Below, in pieces: positions 16,082-24,312 of a stretch of 64,000 bases of DNA. The DNA is from Streptomyces sp. GTDB taxonomy: Bacteria > Actinomycetota > Actinomycetes > Streptomycetales > Streptomycetaceae. The stretch is taken from positions 47,851 through 111,850 of the forward strand of contig NZ_JAEKKT010000122.1 of assembly GCF_019510245.1 (NCBI RefSeq), given 5' to 3'. Below the pieces are notes generated by a model. The model did not search any database. It was given only the letters and a program-made list of their open reading frames with translations, and had not been told where the DNA came from. The stretch's first letter is position 1, and each line of letters begins with the position of its first letter. Both the position numbers and the translations under genes were made by a program.

Positions 16082-17266
16082 CTAGAGCCAGTCCCGTCGC
16101 TTGAAAATAACGTACAGACTGGCGCATACGACCCCCATCAGTCCGATCGCGAAGGGGTATCCGAACCCCCAGTGCAGCTCGGGCATGTGGGAGAAGTTCA
16201 TGCCGTAGATCGTGCCGACCAGGGTCGGGGCGAACAAGATCGCCGCCCACGAAGAGATCTTCTTGATCTCCTCGTTCTGTTCGAACCCCGCCTCCGCCAA
16301 CGCCCGCATCTCCGCGTTCTGTTGCTGGGTGACCAGGGTGGCGTTGACCGTGAGGATCTCCGTGAGGGCCTGGCGGAAGCCGTCCACGCGTTCGCTGATG
16401 TGGGTGACGTGGTCGGCGACGTCCCGGAGGTAGCGCTGGAGTTCCTCGTCGGTCTCGTACTTGGTGAAGCCGGCCATCAGGCCGTGCAGCATGCCGACGA
16501 GGGGGCGGGTCGCGCGCTGGAACTCGACCATCTCGCGGGAGAGTTCGTAGATGCGGCGGGACACCGACGGGTCACCGCGGAAGACCTCGGTCTCGATCTC
16601 GTCGATGTCGTTCTGGACGCCCTCGACGACCGGGGCGTAGCCGTCGACCACCGCGTCGAGTATCGCGTAGAGGACGGCCTCGGGGCCGAGTTTGAGGAGG
16701 TCGGGGGAGTCCTCCATACGGCGGCGGACCGCCGAGAGGTCCGGGGCCGCGCCGTGCCGGACCGTGATCACGAAGTCGGGGCCGACGAACACGTGCAGCT
16801 CGGCGAAGTCGACCTCCTCGGGCGCGTCCAGATAGCGGGCGGCCCGCAGGACCACGAAGAGCGTGTCGCCGTACCGCTCCAGCTTCGGCCGCTGGTGTGC
16901 CTCCATCGCGTCCTCGACCGAGAGCGGGTGCAGGTCGAACTCGGTCGCCAGGGAGAGGAGTTCGTCCGAGGTCGGGCGCGCCAGGCCGATCCACGCCATC
17001 CCCGAGGGCGTCTCGCGCAGTTCGCGGTACGTCTCCGCGAGGGTCGCCGGTGTCGACACCCGCACCCCGTCGCTGTACAGCGCCGCCTCCACGATGCTCG
17101 GCGGCTCGGCGGGCTCCCGGCCCGACGCCGCCCCGGGCTCCGGCGGCCCGGCCGGCCCGTCCTGTTCCTGCGGCAGGGCGCGGCGCCAGACGGACCTTCT
17201 GGTGCCCCGGCCGTTCCTGCCGTTCGCGCCGTTCTTCGAGACCGGGCTGGGGCGTCGCTCGGACAT
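16082..17266 (-). CDS. corA: CorA-type magnesium/cobalt channel
   Basis: A 394-aa protein with a Pro/Gly-rich N-terminal tail of about 55 residues, an alpha/beta cytoplasmic domain, the long stalk helix and two C-terminal membrane helices. The signature YGMNFSHMPE between the helices is the GMN selectivity filter, and the end KRRDWL carries the usual positive charges. The start is ATG 17266 after GAGAGG; a longer in-frame extension upstream is Arg/Ser-rich and unlikely. CorA forms a pentamer for Mg2+ uptake. A decayed partial copy lies at 13716-13840. A perfect palindrome sits upstream at 17330. Confidence 0.95.
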   Translation of the reverse strand: MSERRPSPVSKNGANGRNGRGTRRSVWRRALPQEQDGPAGPPEPGAASGREPAEPPSIVEAALYSDGVRVSTPATLAETYRELRETPSGMAWIGLARPTSDELLSLATEFDLHPLSVEDAMEAHQRPKLERYGDTLFVVLRAARYLDAPEEVDFAELHVFVGPDFVITVRHGAAPDLSAVRRRMEDSPDLLKLGPEAVLYAILDAVVDGYAPVVEGVQNDIDEIETEVFRGDPSVSRRIYELSREMVEFQRATRPLVGMLHGLMAGFTKYETDEELQRYLRDVADHVTHISERVDGFRQALTEILTVNATLVTQQQNAEMRALAEAGFEQNEEIKKISSWAAILFAPTLVGTIYGMNFSHMPELHWGFGYPFAIGLMGVVCASLYVIFKRRDWL

Positions 17267-17329
17267 CGCGGCCGCCTCTCGGTGGAGTCTGCATCGGCGT
17301 GAGCTGTGTGATCCGCGCGGGGTGCCGGT

Positions 17330-17343
17330 GATCACGCGTGATC
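17330..17343. promoter_or_regulatory. Perfect palindrome GATCACGCGTGATC
   Basis: A 14-bp perfect palindrome lies 64 bp upstream of the corA start and 117 bp upstream of the divergent AlkZ-like gene. Its position suits an operator for either gene. No matching regulator gene is adjacent. Confidence 0.4.
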
Positions 17344-17459
17344 GGTGAGTCTCGTCGCAGGATATACGGGGCATACGGGCCCGGCGGAGCGAATCACGGA
17401 CGGGATTCGGTGAGAGATGCGGACAGGATCTGTCCGCGTTCGGCGTTAGCGTGCCCGGT

Positions 17460-18641
17460 ATGACGAATCAGCCGTCCGGCCCGGTCCTCGGCACCCGCGC
17501 CCTCAACCGCGCCACCCTCGACCGCCAGCTTCTGCTGCGCCGCTCGACGCGGTCGGCGAAGGAGGCCGTGGCACATCTCGTCGGCCTCCAGGCGCAGAAC
17601 GTCAAACCGCCCTACTACGCCCTCGCCGCCCGGCTCGACGGCTTCGCCCCCGAGCAGCTCTCCGAGCTGATGGCCGCCCGGGAGGTGGTCCGGATCGTCA
17701 CCCTGCGGTCGACCATCCACACCCACACCGCCGCCGACGCGCTGACCCTGCGCCCGCTGGTCCAGCCCGCCCGGAGCCGCGAACTGACCGCCTTCCGCAA
17801 AGGGCTGGCCGGTGTCGACCTGGACCGGCTCGCCGCGCTCGCCCGGGGCCTGGTCGAGGCCGAGCCGCGCACCATGCCCGGGCTGCGGGAGGCGCTGAGT
17901 GCCGAGTGGCCGGATGCCGACCCGCAGTCCCTCGCGGTCGCCGCGCGCTGCACGCTGCCCCTCGTCCAGGTCACCCCGCGCGGGCTGTGGGGCCGGTCCG
18001 GGCAGGTCGCCCTCACCACCGCCGAGCACTGGCTCGGCCGCCCCGCCGAGCCGCCCTCCACCCCTGACACCACGGCTGCCGCAGCTGCCACGGCTGCGCC
18101 GCCTGTCGTGCCTGCCGCGGTTGCCACGGACGCCGCGGTCCTGCGCTACCTCGCCGCCTTCGGTCCGGCCTCCGTCAGGGACATGCAGACCTGGGCCGGA
18201 CTGACCCGGCTCCGCGAGGCCTTCGAACGGCTGCGGCCCCGTCTCCTCACCTTCCGGGACGAGACCGGCACCGAGCTCTTCGACCTCCCCGACGCGCCCC
18301 GCCCCGACCCCGGGACCCCGGCCCCGCCCCGCTTCCTCCCCGAGTTCGACAACCTCCTCCTCTCTCACGCCGACCGCACCCGGGTCGTCCCGCCCGAGCA
18401 CCGGGGCCGCGCCTGGCGGGGCAACCAGGCCCACCGCACCCTGCTCGTCGACGGTTTCCTGGCCGGTGTGTGGAAGCTGGCGGAGGACGCCCTGGTCATC
18501 GAGGTCTTCGGGCCACAGGCCGGCGGGGCCGCGGAGCGGGCCGCGATCATGGAAGAGGGCGAGCGGATGCTGGCCACCCTGCACCCCGGTGAGCACCACG
18601 ACATCCGGTTCGGGACCGTCGTAGCCCAAGCAGGGCGATGA
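17460..18641 (+). CDS. AlkZ-like winged-helix protein (HTH_42), possible DNA glycosylase
   Basis: A 393-aa protein of the PF06224 winged-helix family (formerly DUF1006), close in length to AlkZ. The segment EAVAHLVGLQAQNVKPPYYAL contains Q-A-Q, the catalytic Q-hydrophobic-Q motif known for AlkZ-type glycosylases that unhook interstrand crosslinks or remove alkylated bases. LRSTIHTHTAADAL and the C-terminal PEHRGRAWRGNQAHRTLLVDG are also typical. A low-complexity Thr/Ala/Pro insert lies at about 200-222. I chose ATG 17460 over the GTG three codons upstream. Substrate is unknown; several AZL proteins protect producers from their own genotoxins, but no such gene cluster is in view. Confidence 0.85.
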   Translation: MTNQPSGPVLGTRALNRATLDRQLLLRRSTRSAKEAVAHLVGLQAQNVKPPYYALAARLDGFAPEQLSELMAAREVVRIVTLRSTIHTHTAADALTLRPLVQPARSRELTAFRKGLAGVDLDRLAALARGLVEAEPRTMPGLREALSAEWPDADPQSLAVAARCTLPLVQVTPRGLWGRSGQVALTTAEHWLGRPAEPPSTPDTTAAAAATAAPPVVPAAVATDAAVLRYLAAFGPASVRDMQTWAGLTRLREAFERLRPRLLTFRDETGTELFDLPDAPRPDPGTPAPPRFLPEFDNLLLSHADRTRVVPPEHRGRAWRGNQAHRTLLVDGFLAGVWKLAEDALVIEVFGPQAGGAAERAAIMEEGERMLATLHPGEHHDIRFGTVVAQAGR

Positions 18642-18651
18642 CCGGCGGCGA

Positions 18652-18990
18652 ATGGGCCCGCCGCCCGGCGCTCCGCCGGAGGCGCCGCACCAACCCCGCC
18701 CTCGTCGACCTGGTCGTCGGCGCCTGTCGCGAGGCCGGCTTCGAGTCGCTGCCGGGACCGTCACCGGGCTCCCTCCAGGACACCCTCGCCGGCATCGGCA
18801 CCCGTCCCCTGTGGACGGTGGTGTAAGCGTCCCACGCACGCGTGCTGCACACCCCGAGGGTGGCCTTCGTACCGTTCCGGGCGCCCGGCCTGGCCCTGCC
18901 CACGGGCCTCGCCGTGCCCGCCGCCCCCGGCCCGCCCCTGGCCACCCTGCTCCTGGCCTGCGGCGATCACGAAAGCTGGTCGCTGCGGTC
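18652..18990 (+). pseudogene. LysR-family regulator, C-terminal remnant with nonsense codon
   Basis: The frame reads TNPALVDLVVGACREAGFE, SLQDTLAGIGTRPLWTVV, stop at 18824-18826, then in the same frame HARVLHTPRVAFVPFRAPGLALPTGLAV and LATLLLAC. This is the effector-domain end of a LysR regulator, with TAC-to-TAA the simplest reading of the stop. The DNA-binding domain and most of the effector domain are absent. It lies directly behind the AlkZ-like gene. Confidence 0.7.
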
Positions 18991-19040
18991 GGGATCTGCT
19001 TCTTGGTCGCCGGCGTCCGAGGCGACGGACTGGACCCACC

Positions 19041-19109
19041 GAACGGGCCCCCGAACGGGACCCCGAACGGGACCCCGAACGGGACCCCGAACGGGACCCC
19101 GAACGGGAC
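19041..19109. repeat. 12-bp tandem repeat (GAACGGGACCCC), nearly six units
   Basis: Units start at 19041, 19053, 19065, 19077, 19089 and 19101 (the last partial). The first has GAACGGGCCCCC. In the frame of the next gene it would encode Asn-Gly-Thr-Pro repeats but precedes that gene's start and ribosome site. It looks like a minisatellite in the leader between the LysR remnant and the tautomerase. Confidence 0.9.
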
Positions 19110-19131
19110 ATCCACTCGAAGGAGTTCAGCG

Positions 19132-19314
19132 ATGCCGATCGTCACCATCCAGCAGGGCCCCCGCGACACCGAGCTGAAGCGGGACCTCGTGCGGCGCGTC
19201 ACCGACGCGTTCGTCGACGCCTACAAGATCCTCGCCGAGACCGTGCAGGTCTGGATCCACGAGGTCCCGGCCGACAGCTGGGGCGCCGCCGGGAAGCTCA
19301 CCGCGGACAGGTAG
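19132..19314 (+). CDS. 4-oxalocrotonate tautomerase-family protein
   Basis: A 60-aa protein beginning Met-Pro-Ile-Val, so processing exposes the catalytic Pro1 of the tautomerase family. The KRDLVRRVTDAFVDAYKI helix and VWIHEVPADSWGAAGKL strand fit 4-OT-like subunits of about 62 residues. The start is ATG 19132, seven bases after GAAGGAG (19118-19124). It would act as a small cytoplasmic oligomer on 2-hydroxymuconate-like enols. No aromatic-degradation genes are next to it. Confidence 0.88.
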   Translation: MPIVTIQQGPRDTELKRDLVRRVTDAFVDAYKILAETVQVWIHEVPADSWGAAGKLTADR

Positions 19315-19326
19315 CGGACATGGATA

Positions 19327-19367
19327 GGGGGCGCTGCGGGCTGCTCGTGGAAGCCCGCAACGCCCCC
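19327..19367. terminator. Bidirectional terminator hairpin
   Basis: GGGGGCGCTGCGGGCT (19327-19342) pairs with AGCCCGCAACGCCCCC (19352-19367) over 16 positions with a single C-A mismatch and a nine-base loop. It lies between the convergent tautomerase and protease genes. Confidence 0.75.
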
Positions 19368-19405
19368 TGGTCACTCACCCGGGGGATACCCGGGAGACCT
19401 TCTGG

Positions 19406-20197
19406 TTACGAGTTGACCTGCGCGGTCACCAGGTCCGAGAAGGTGGTCAGCCGGGAGTACACACCCGGGTAACCCGCCTCCGCGCACCCCTCTCCCCAGG
19501 AAGTGATCCCTGCCAGGACGCCCCCGATGAGCAGGGGACCGCCGCTGTCGCCCTGGCAGGTGTCTACGCCGCCGGACGTGTATCCGGCGCAAACCATGTC
19601 GGACTGGACGAAGTCCGAACCGTAGGAGCTCTTGCAGCTGGAGTCGGACACGATCGGGACGGTCGCGGTCCGCAGCTGGTTGGAGGAGCTGCCGTTCTCC
19701 GAGGTGGTGCCCCAGCCGAGGATGCGGGCCGTGGTGCCGGCCGCGTACAGGCCCGTCTGGGAGGACGTCACGTACGGCGCCGGCGTGTACGACATCGACG
19801 TCGACAGTGTCAGGACGGCCACGTCGTCGCCGTTGGTGGCATCCGTGTAGTCCGGGTTGATCCAGATCTTGCTGACCTTGCTGACCGTGCCGTTGGTGCC
19901 GTTCAGGTACGTGCGGCCGCCGACCACGCGGACGCTGCTCGTGGACTCGCCCTCCATGCAGTGCGCGGCGGTCACCACCTTGGTGGCCGACACCAGGGTG
20001 CCGCCGCAGAACTGGCTGCCGGACGCATCCGTGATCTGCATCATGAACGGGTACGTGGTCGTGGTCGTCGTGGTGCCGCCGACGATCGGCTGGGGGGCGG
20101 CTGACGCGGTGGGGGACGCGATCAGCGCGGTCGCTGCGGCCGCAAGGATCGCCACCAGGGCGGCGGCGGCCTTTCTTGCGCGGTTCTGCCCGAACAT
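19406..20197 (-). CDS. Secreted trypsin-like serine protease (S1)
   Basis: A 263-aa preproprotein: signal peptide with a KAAAALVAILAAAATALIASPTASA core, a very short propeptide ending APQP, then the mature start IVGG. Catalytic His is in VTAAHC, Asp in NGDDVAVL and Ser in CQGDSGGPL. GGVDTCQGDSGGP has Asp six residues before the catalytic Ser, which predicts trypsin-type Arg/Lys specificity. Six Cys give three disulfides as in S. griseus trypsin. The start ATG 20197 follows GAGGAG; longer in-frame starts lack a signal. A LAL regulator is encoded directly upstream on the same strand and a LuxR-type palindrome lies in the promoter. Confidence 0.95.
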   Translation of the reverse strand: MFGQNRARKAAAALVAILAAAATALIASPTASAAPQPIVGGTTTTTTTYPFMMQITDASGSQFCGGTLVSATKVVTAAHCMEGESTSSVRVVGGRTYLNGTNGTVSKVSKIWINPDYTDATNGDDVAVLTLSTSMSYTPAPYVTSSQTGLYAAGTTARILGWGTTSENGSSSNQLRTATVPIVSDSSCKSSYGSDFVQSDMVCAGYTSGGVDTCQGDSGGPLLIGGVLAGITSWGEGCAEAGYPGVYSRLTTFSDLVTAQVNS

Positions 20198-20338
20198 GAG
20201 TCTCCTCAGTGGGGGTTGCCGGTGGGGGGTCGCGCGGGTGTGGGGGTGCACGGGGGTCGCGGGACCGACCCCCGTATGCCCGGGCGAGCGGCACATCCAT
20301 AAGCTAGGACCCGGAACCCCACCCTCCCAATGAGGGAA

Positions 20339-20350
20339 CCCCCTAGGGGG
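20339..20350. promoter_or_regulatory. LuxR-type palindrome CCCCCTAGGGGG
   Basis: A perfect 12-bp palindrome about 140 bp upstream of the protease start, flanked by CCCTCCC/GGGAGGG. CTAGGG-centred palindromes are known targets of LuxR-type regulators in streptomycetes. The adjacent LAL regulator is the obvious candidate to bind it. Confidence 0.55.
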
Positions 20351-20398
20351 ATGGGGGAGGGAAAACCCTCGGTCCGCCTCAGTTAACCGGGAGCACTC

Positions 20399-23200
20399 TC
20401 ACTTCGCGCGTCGCTCCGCGGCCAAACGGACTATGTCCACGCGCGATCGGATGCCCAGCTTGCGGTAGACCCGGGTGAGCGTGGCCTCCACCGTCTTGAC
20501 GCTGATGAACAGCCGGGCGGCGATCTCCCGGTTGGTGGCGCCCTCCATGACCAGCGCGGCGACCTGACGCTCCATCGCGGCCAGCCCGTCCAGCGCGTCG
20601 AGGGCGGCCGGCGCCTCGACCGGCGGCTCCGGTGCGGCGACGGCCTCGTCCACCTGCCGCAGCCACGGCAGCGCCCGGCACCGCCGGAACAGCCGGGTGG
20701 CTTCGTCGAACGCCGCGGGGGAGCGCCTCTCGCGCAGCGTGGCCAGTGCGAACGCGGCCCGTGCCTCCTCCAGGCCGTAGCCCAGTTTGGCGAACCGGTC
20801 CTGAGCGGAGGTCAGCAGGGTGACGGCCGTGTCCCGTTCCCCGTCCGCCGCCCGGACCAGCGCCTCGGCCCGGTCGAGCGCGGCGAGAACACTCTCCCGG
20901 CCGAGCCGGAGCGCGTGCTGACGGGTGACGTCGATGACGTCCTGTGCCTCGGCGGGCTCACCCACCCGGACGAGCGCCTCGGCGAGGTCCCCCTGCCAGC
21001 GGCCGCGGGCCGGGTCGGTGATGCCGAGGCTCTGCTCCAGCTCCCGCACCCGGCGCAGCGAACGGACGGTGCCCGCCGGGTCGCCGGCCACCAACTGGGC
21101 GTATCCGAGGGCGCCCAGGGCCCGGGACAGGTACATCGTGTCGCCGTCCTGCTCGGCGTGCTCCACGGCCTCCCTGGCCAGTGCCAGGCCCCGGTCCACG
21201 TCGCCGCCGGAGGCCTCGGCCAGCGAGGTGAGCATCGCGGAGGCGGTCTCGCCGATCCCGGAGTCGTGGGCGAGGTGCAGGCCCTCCCGGGCCAGGTCGA
21301 GGGCGCGGCCGCAGTGCCCGGAGCGCAGTTCGGTCTCGGCGAGTCCGCGCAGGAAGTGCACCTCGCTCTCCACCTGCCCGCGGCGGCGCACCTCGCGCAG
21401 CAGCGCGGTGACGGTGGCGCGGGCCTCGGCCAGCTGGTCGCCCATCACCAGCCAGCGGAACCTGGCGCTGCCCGCCCCGTTGTGATGGCAGGCCACGTTC
21501 GGGTCCTGGGGCTCCTTCAGGGCGCGCTTGATGGTGGCGGGCGCCGCCGGATGGCCCATCAGGGTCTCGACCTGGGCCTGCAGGGACAGGGCGAGGAGTT
21601 CGGTGCGCCGGTCGCCGCTCACGGCCGCGAGGTCGGCGGAGTGCGCCGCCGCCTGCCGGGCCTCGGTGAAGTCGCCGCCCACGATCAGCGCCCGCCAGGC
21701 CAGCTGGTAGTGGACCTTGCCGAGCAGCCGCGGGTCGTCGCCGGCGTCGGCGAGGGCGTGCGGGAAGGCCGCGTCCACCTCGGTCATGGTGTGGCCGGCG
21801 GAGTCGATCACCAGGATCCAGGCCCGCACCCGGTCGGCCGGCCGGGTGGCGTGGGTGAGCACCTCGCGGGCGATGTCCTGGGCGAGGTCGATCTCGCCCG
21901 CGCTCGTCGCGTCCTCGGCGGCCTGGAGCCGGCGCTCGTCCGGGGTGGGCGTGTGGTCGCCGGGGGTGTGCCGGGCGGCGAGCAGGCCGATCTGCGCGGC
22001 CACCGACGGCGCGCCCCGGTCCCGGGCCTCGGTCGCGGCCTCGGCGAGCCGGTCGGCGACCTCCGGGTCGGTGCCGGTGGTGGCCAGGGCCAGGTGCCGG
22101 GCCCGCTCGATCGGGTCGGAGGCGGCCGTGGACAGCGCCGCGTGCGCGGCCCGGCGCTCCTGCGCGGGGGCCTCCGCGTACAGCGCGGCGGAGATGAGGG
22201 GGTGCGCGAACCGTACGGCGGGGCCCTCGGGCTCGGTGGCCAGCAGCCCGAGTTCGGCGGCCTGGGCGCACTCCGCCTCGGCGTTCTCCCGGCCGGCCGC
22301 GTGCAGCAGGGCCTGGGTGGGGCGGGCGCCGGCGCTGGCCACCAGCAGGGTGCGGCGGGCCTCGACGGAGAGCATGTCGAGGCGGCTGAGCACCAGGGCG
22401 CGCAGCGAGGTCGGCACCGGCAGCGGCTCGCCGGGGCGGGGCGGGGTCGGGTTCTCGGCGAGGGCGCGGCCGAGTTCGAGGGCGAACAGCGGGTTGCCGC
22501 CGCTGGTGCGGTGGATCTCCCGGACCGTGGACCGGCTCAGCCCGGTGTGGCCGCGGTGGTCGAGGAGGTCGGAGACCTGCTTGCGGTTGAGCGCGCCGAG
22601 GCGGACGGCCACGGTGTCCGGGGGCGACGCGCGTAGGTGACGGTCGTACTCCTGGCCCTCCGTGCGGACCGCGCTGAGCAGTTGGACCGGGGTGCCGCCG
22701 AGGCGGCGGGCGGCGAAGCCGAGGAGTTCGGCGCTGGCCGGATCCAGCCACTGGAGGTCGTCGGCGACGATCAGTACGGGCCCCTCGGCGGCCAGCACGC
22801 GCAGCGTGGAGAGCACCGCGAGGCGCAGGGCGAGGCCGTCGCGCTGGAGGGTGGACTCGCCCCGGCCGGTGAGCGCCGACTCCAGGGCGGTGCGCTGGGC
22901 GCCGGGCAGGTGGGCGGAGACGTCGTCGAGGACCAGGCCGAAGAGGTCGGCGAGGGCGAGGAACGGAAGATGGGATTCGGACTCGGTGGCCGAGCAGCGC
23001 AACACCGTGCGGGCGGTGCCGGCGTATTCCGCGTCCAGCGCCCGCAGGACGGTCGATTTACCTATTCCGGCGGGCCCGTGCAGGAGGACACTGCCTCCCG
23101 AGGAGAGCTGCTCCCGGGCGGCCGCGAACAGCTCCGCCCGGCCGATGACCAGGTCGGGGCGGCATCTGGCAGGCTCCTGGAAGTCCCGTCGCACGGTCAC
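20399..23200 (-). CDS. LAL-family LuxR transcriptional regulator with AAA ATPase domain
   Basis: About 933 aa. The N-terminal third is an AAA/STAND ATPase: Walker A HGPAGIGKST near residue 40, Walker B VLIVADDLQWLDPASAELL. The middle is a long TPR-like helical array. The C-terminus is a LuxR HTH (ERQVAALVMEGATNREIAARLFISVKTVEATLTRVYRKLGIRSR). The likely start is GTG 23200 just after GAGGGGAG; ATG 23230 is possible. LAL proteins integrate ligand or protein signals and activate secreted enzymes or antibiotic genes. The nearest candidate target is the downstream protease, whose promoter has a LuxR-type palindrome. Confidence 0.93.
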   Translation of the reverse strand: MTVRRDFQEPARCRPDLVIGRAELFAAAREQLSSGGSVLLHGPAGIGKSTVLRALDAEYAGTARTVLRCSATESESHLPFLALADLFGLVLDDVSAHLPGAQRTALESALTGRGESTLQRDGLALRLAVLSTLRVLAAEGPVLIVADDLQWLDPASAELLGFAARRLGGTPVQLLSAVRTEGQEYDRHLRASPPDTVAVRLGALNRKQVSDLLDHRGHTGLSRSTVREIHRTSGGNPLFALELGRALAENPTPPRPGEPLPVPTSLRALVLSRLDMLSVEARRTLLVASAGARPTQALLHAAGRENAEAECAQAAELGLLATEPEGPAVRFAHPLISAALYAEAPAQERRAAHAALSTAASDPIERARHLALATTGTDPEVADRLAEAATEARDRGAPSVAAQIGLLAARHTPGDHTPTPDERRLQAAEDATSAGEIDLAQDIAREVLTHATRPADRVRAWILVIDSAGHTMTEVDAAFPHALADAGDDPRLLGKVHYQLAWRALIVGGDFTEARQAAAHSADLAAVSGDRRTELLALSLQAQVETLMGHPAAPATIKRALKEPQDPNVACHHNGAGSARFRWLVMGDQLAEARATVTALLREVRRRGQVESEVHFLRGLAETELRSGHCGRALDLAREGLHLAHDSGIGETASAMLTSLAEASGGDVDRGLALAREAVEHAEQDGDTMYLSRALGALGYAQLVAGDPAGTVRSLRRVRELEQSLGITDPARGRWQGDLAEALVRVGEPAEAQDVIDVTRQHALRLGRESVLAALDRAEALVRAADGERDTAVTLLTSAQDRFAKLGYGLEEARAAFALATLRERRSPAAFDEATRLFRRCRALPWLRQVDEAVAAPEPPVEAPAALDALDGLAAMERQVAALVMEGATNREIAARLFISVKTVEATLTRVYRKLGIRSRVDIVRLAAERRAK

Positions 23201-23344
23201 CGCTCCCCTCGTGTGTCGTGTCCCAGCCAAATTCTAGGCAATGAACCCTGAAATCCGGCCGAACGGCGTGGTGAGGGAAATAACAGGGGCTTCGCATATG
23301 GCAATTCACTGCGCGTCCGCATGAATGGAATGGGTCCCCTCCGG

Positions 23345-24184
23345 CTATGGCAACACCCCCGTCCGACGAGCCGCCGACACCGCCTCCCCCCGGGTGTGCG
23401 CGCCCAGCTTCCGCATCGCCGAGCGCAGATAGCCCTTGACCGTCTCGGGCCGCAGCCCCAGCCGCTCGGCCACCGCCGCGTTGGTCGCCCCGGCCGCCAC
23501 CCATGCCAGCACGTCCAGTTCCCGGGGCGCCAGCACCGTCTGGGCCCGCGGATCCGGCGCCGGCGCGGTCAGCAGCCCGCAGGCGGCGAGCAGTTCGGCG
23601 CGCAGCTGCGGGTCGGTGATCCGCGGCGCCAGGGCCCGCAGCGCGGCATGCGCCTCCCGCACCTGCTCCCAGGCGGCCCCCGGATCCCCTGCGACGGCCG
23701 GTTCCGGCCGCGCCGCCGCCAGCAGCCCCCTGGCCTCGTCCTGCACGACCAGCGCCTGCTCCACGTCCCGGGCCGCCGCCACCGCCGCGCCCAGCGTGCG
23801 GTCGCCCAACGGCTGGGCGGCGCGCAGCGCGCCGTACAGCACGCCCCGCACCCGGCGTCGTACCACCACCGGTACCGCGAGCACCGAGCGGAGGCCCTCG
23901 GCCGCCACCGGGATGTCGTACTCGTGACTGATCTGCCGGGAGGCCGAGTAGTCGACGACCGCGCAGGGGCGGGCCAGCTCGACCGCCTTGCCGCCCAGGC
24001 CGTTCCCTGAGGTGACCGCGAGTGAGCGCAGCGACGCCGTGTTGGTGCCGGTCAGCTCGCTGATCCGGACCTGCGTGCGGCCCGCCTCGACCAGCCCGCC
24101 GAAGGCGATCGGGAGCCCGGTGGTGCGCCGGAGTCTGGACAGCGCACCACGTATCTCCACCGCCCCCGTGACCTCTGCTGCCAC
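23345..24184 (-). CDS. GAF-domain LuxR-type regulator
   Basis: A 279-aa cytoplasmic regulator with an N-terminal GAF-like domain (ISELTGTNTASLRSLAVTSG, GVLYGALRAAQPLGD), a middle helical region and a C-terminal LuxR HTH (APRELDVLAWVAAGATNAAVAERLGLRPETVKGYLRSAMRKLG). There is no receiver domain, so it likely responds to a small molecule. The start is GTG 24184 behind GAAGGGGCAGGA; longer frames are not protein-like. It diverges from two AMP-forming CoA ligases at 24313, and a palindrome in between makes it their probable regulator, perhaps sensing an acid or its CoA ester. Confidence 0.88.
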   Translation of the reverse strand: MAAEVTGAVEIRGALSRLRRTTGLPIAFGGLVEAGRTQVRISELTGTNTASLRSLAVTSGNGLGGKAVELARPCAVVDYSASRQISHEYDIPVAAEGLRSVLAVPVVVRRRVRGVLYGALRAAQPLGDRTLGAAVAAARDVEQALVVQDEARGLLAAARPEPAVAGDPGAAWEQVREAHAALRALAPRITDPQLRAELLAACGLLTAPAPDPRAQTVLAPRELDVLAWVAAGATNAAVAERLGLRPETVKGYLRSAMRKLGAHTRGEAVSAARRTGVLP

Positions 24185-24222
24185 CTGTCCTGCCCCTTCG
24201 ACCCCGGCCTCGTGCTGTCCAC

Positions 24223-24238
24223 ACCCCCGTTCGGGGGT
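24223..24238. promoter_or_regulatory. Palindrome ACCCCCG-TT-CGGGGGT
   Basis: A 16-bp inverted repeat with seven-base arms and a two-base centre lies 38 bp upstream of the GAF-LuxR start and 75 bp upstream of the ligase start. The position in a divergent promoter suggests the operator of the GAF-LuxR regulator. Confidence 0.5.
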
Positions 24239-24312
24239 AGTGAGACCTGCATCACGGATTACACGATGCCAGAGAGCCGCCCGGCAATGGTCCGGTACCG
24301 AAGGAGACGCGT

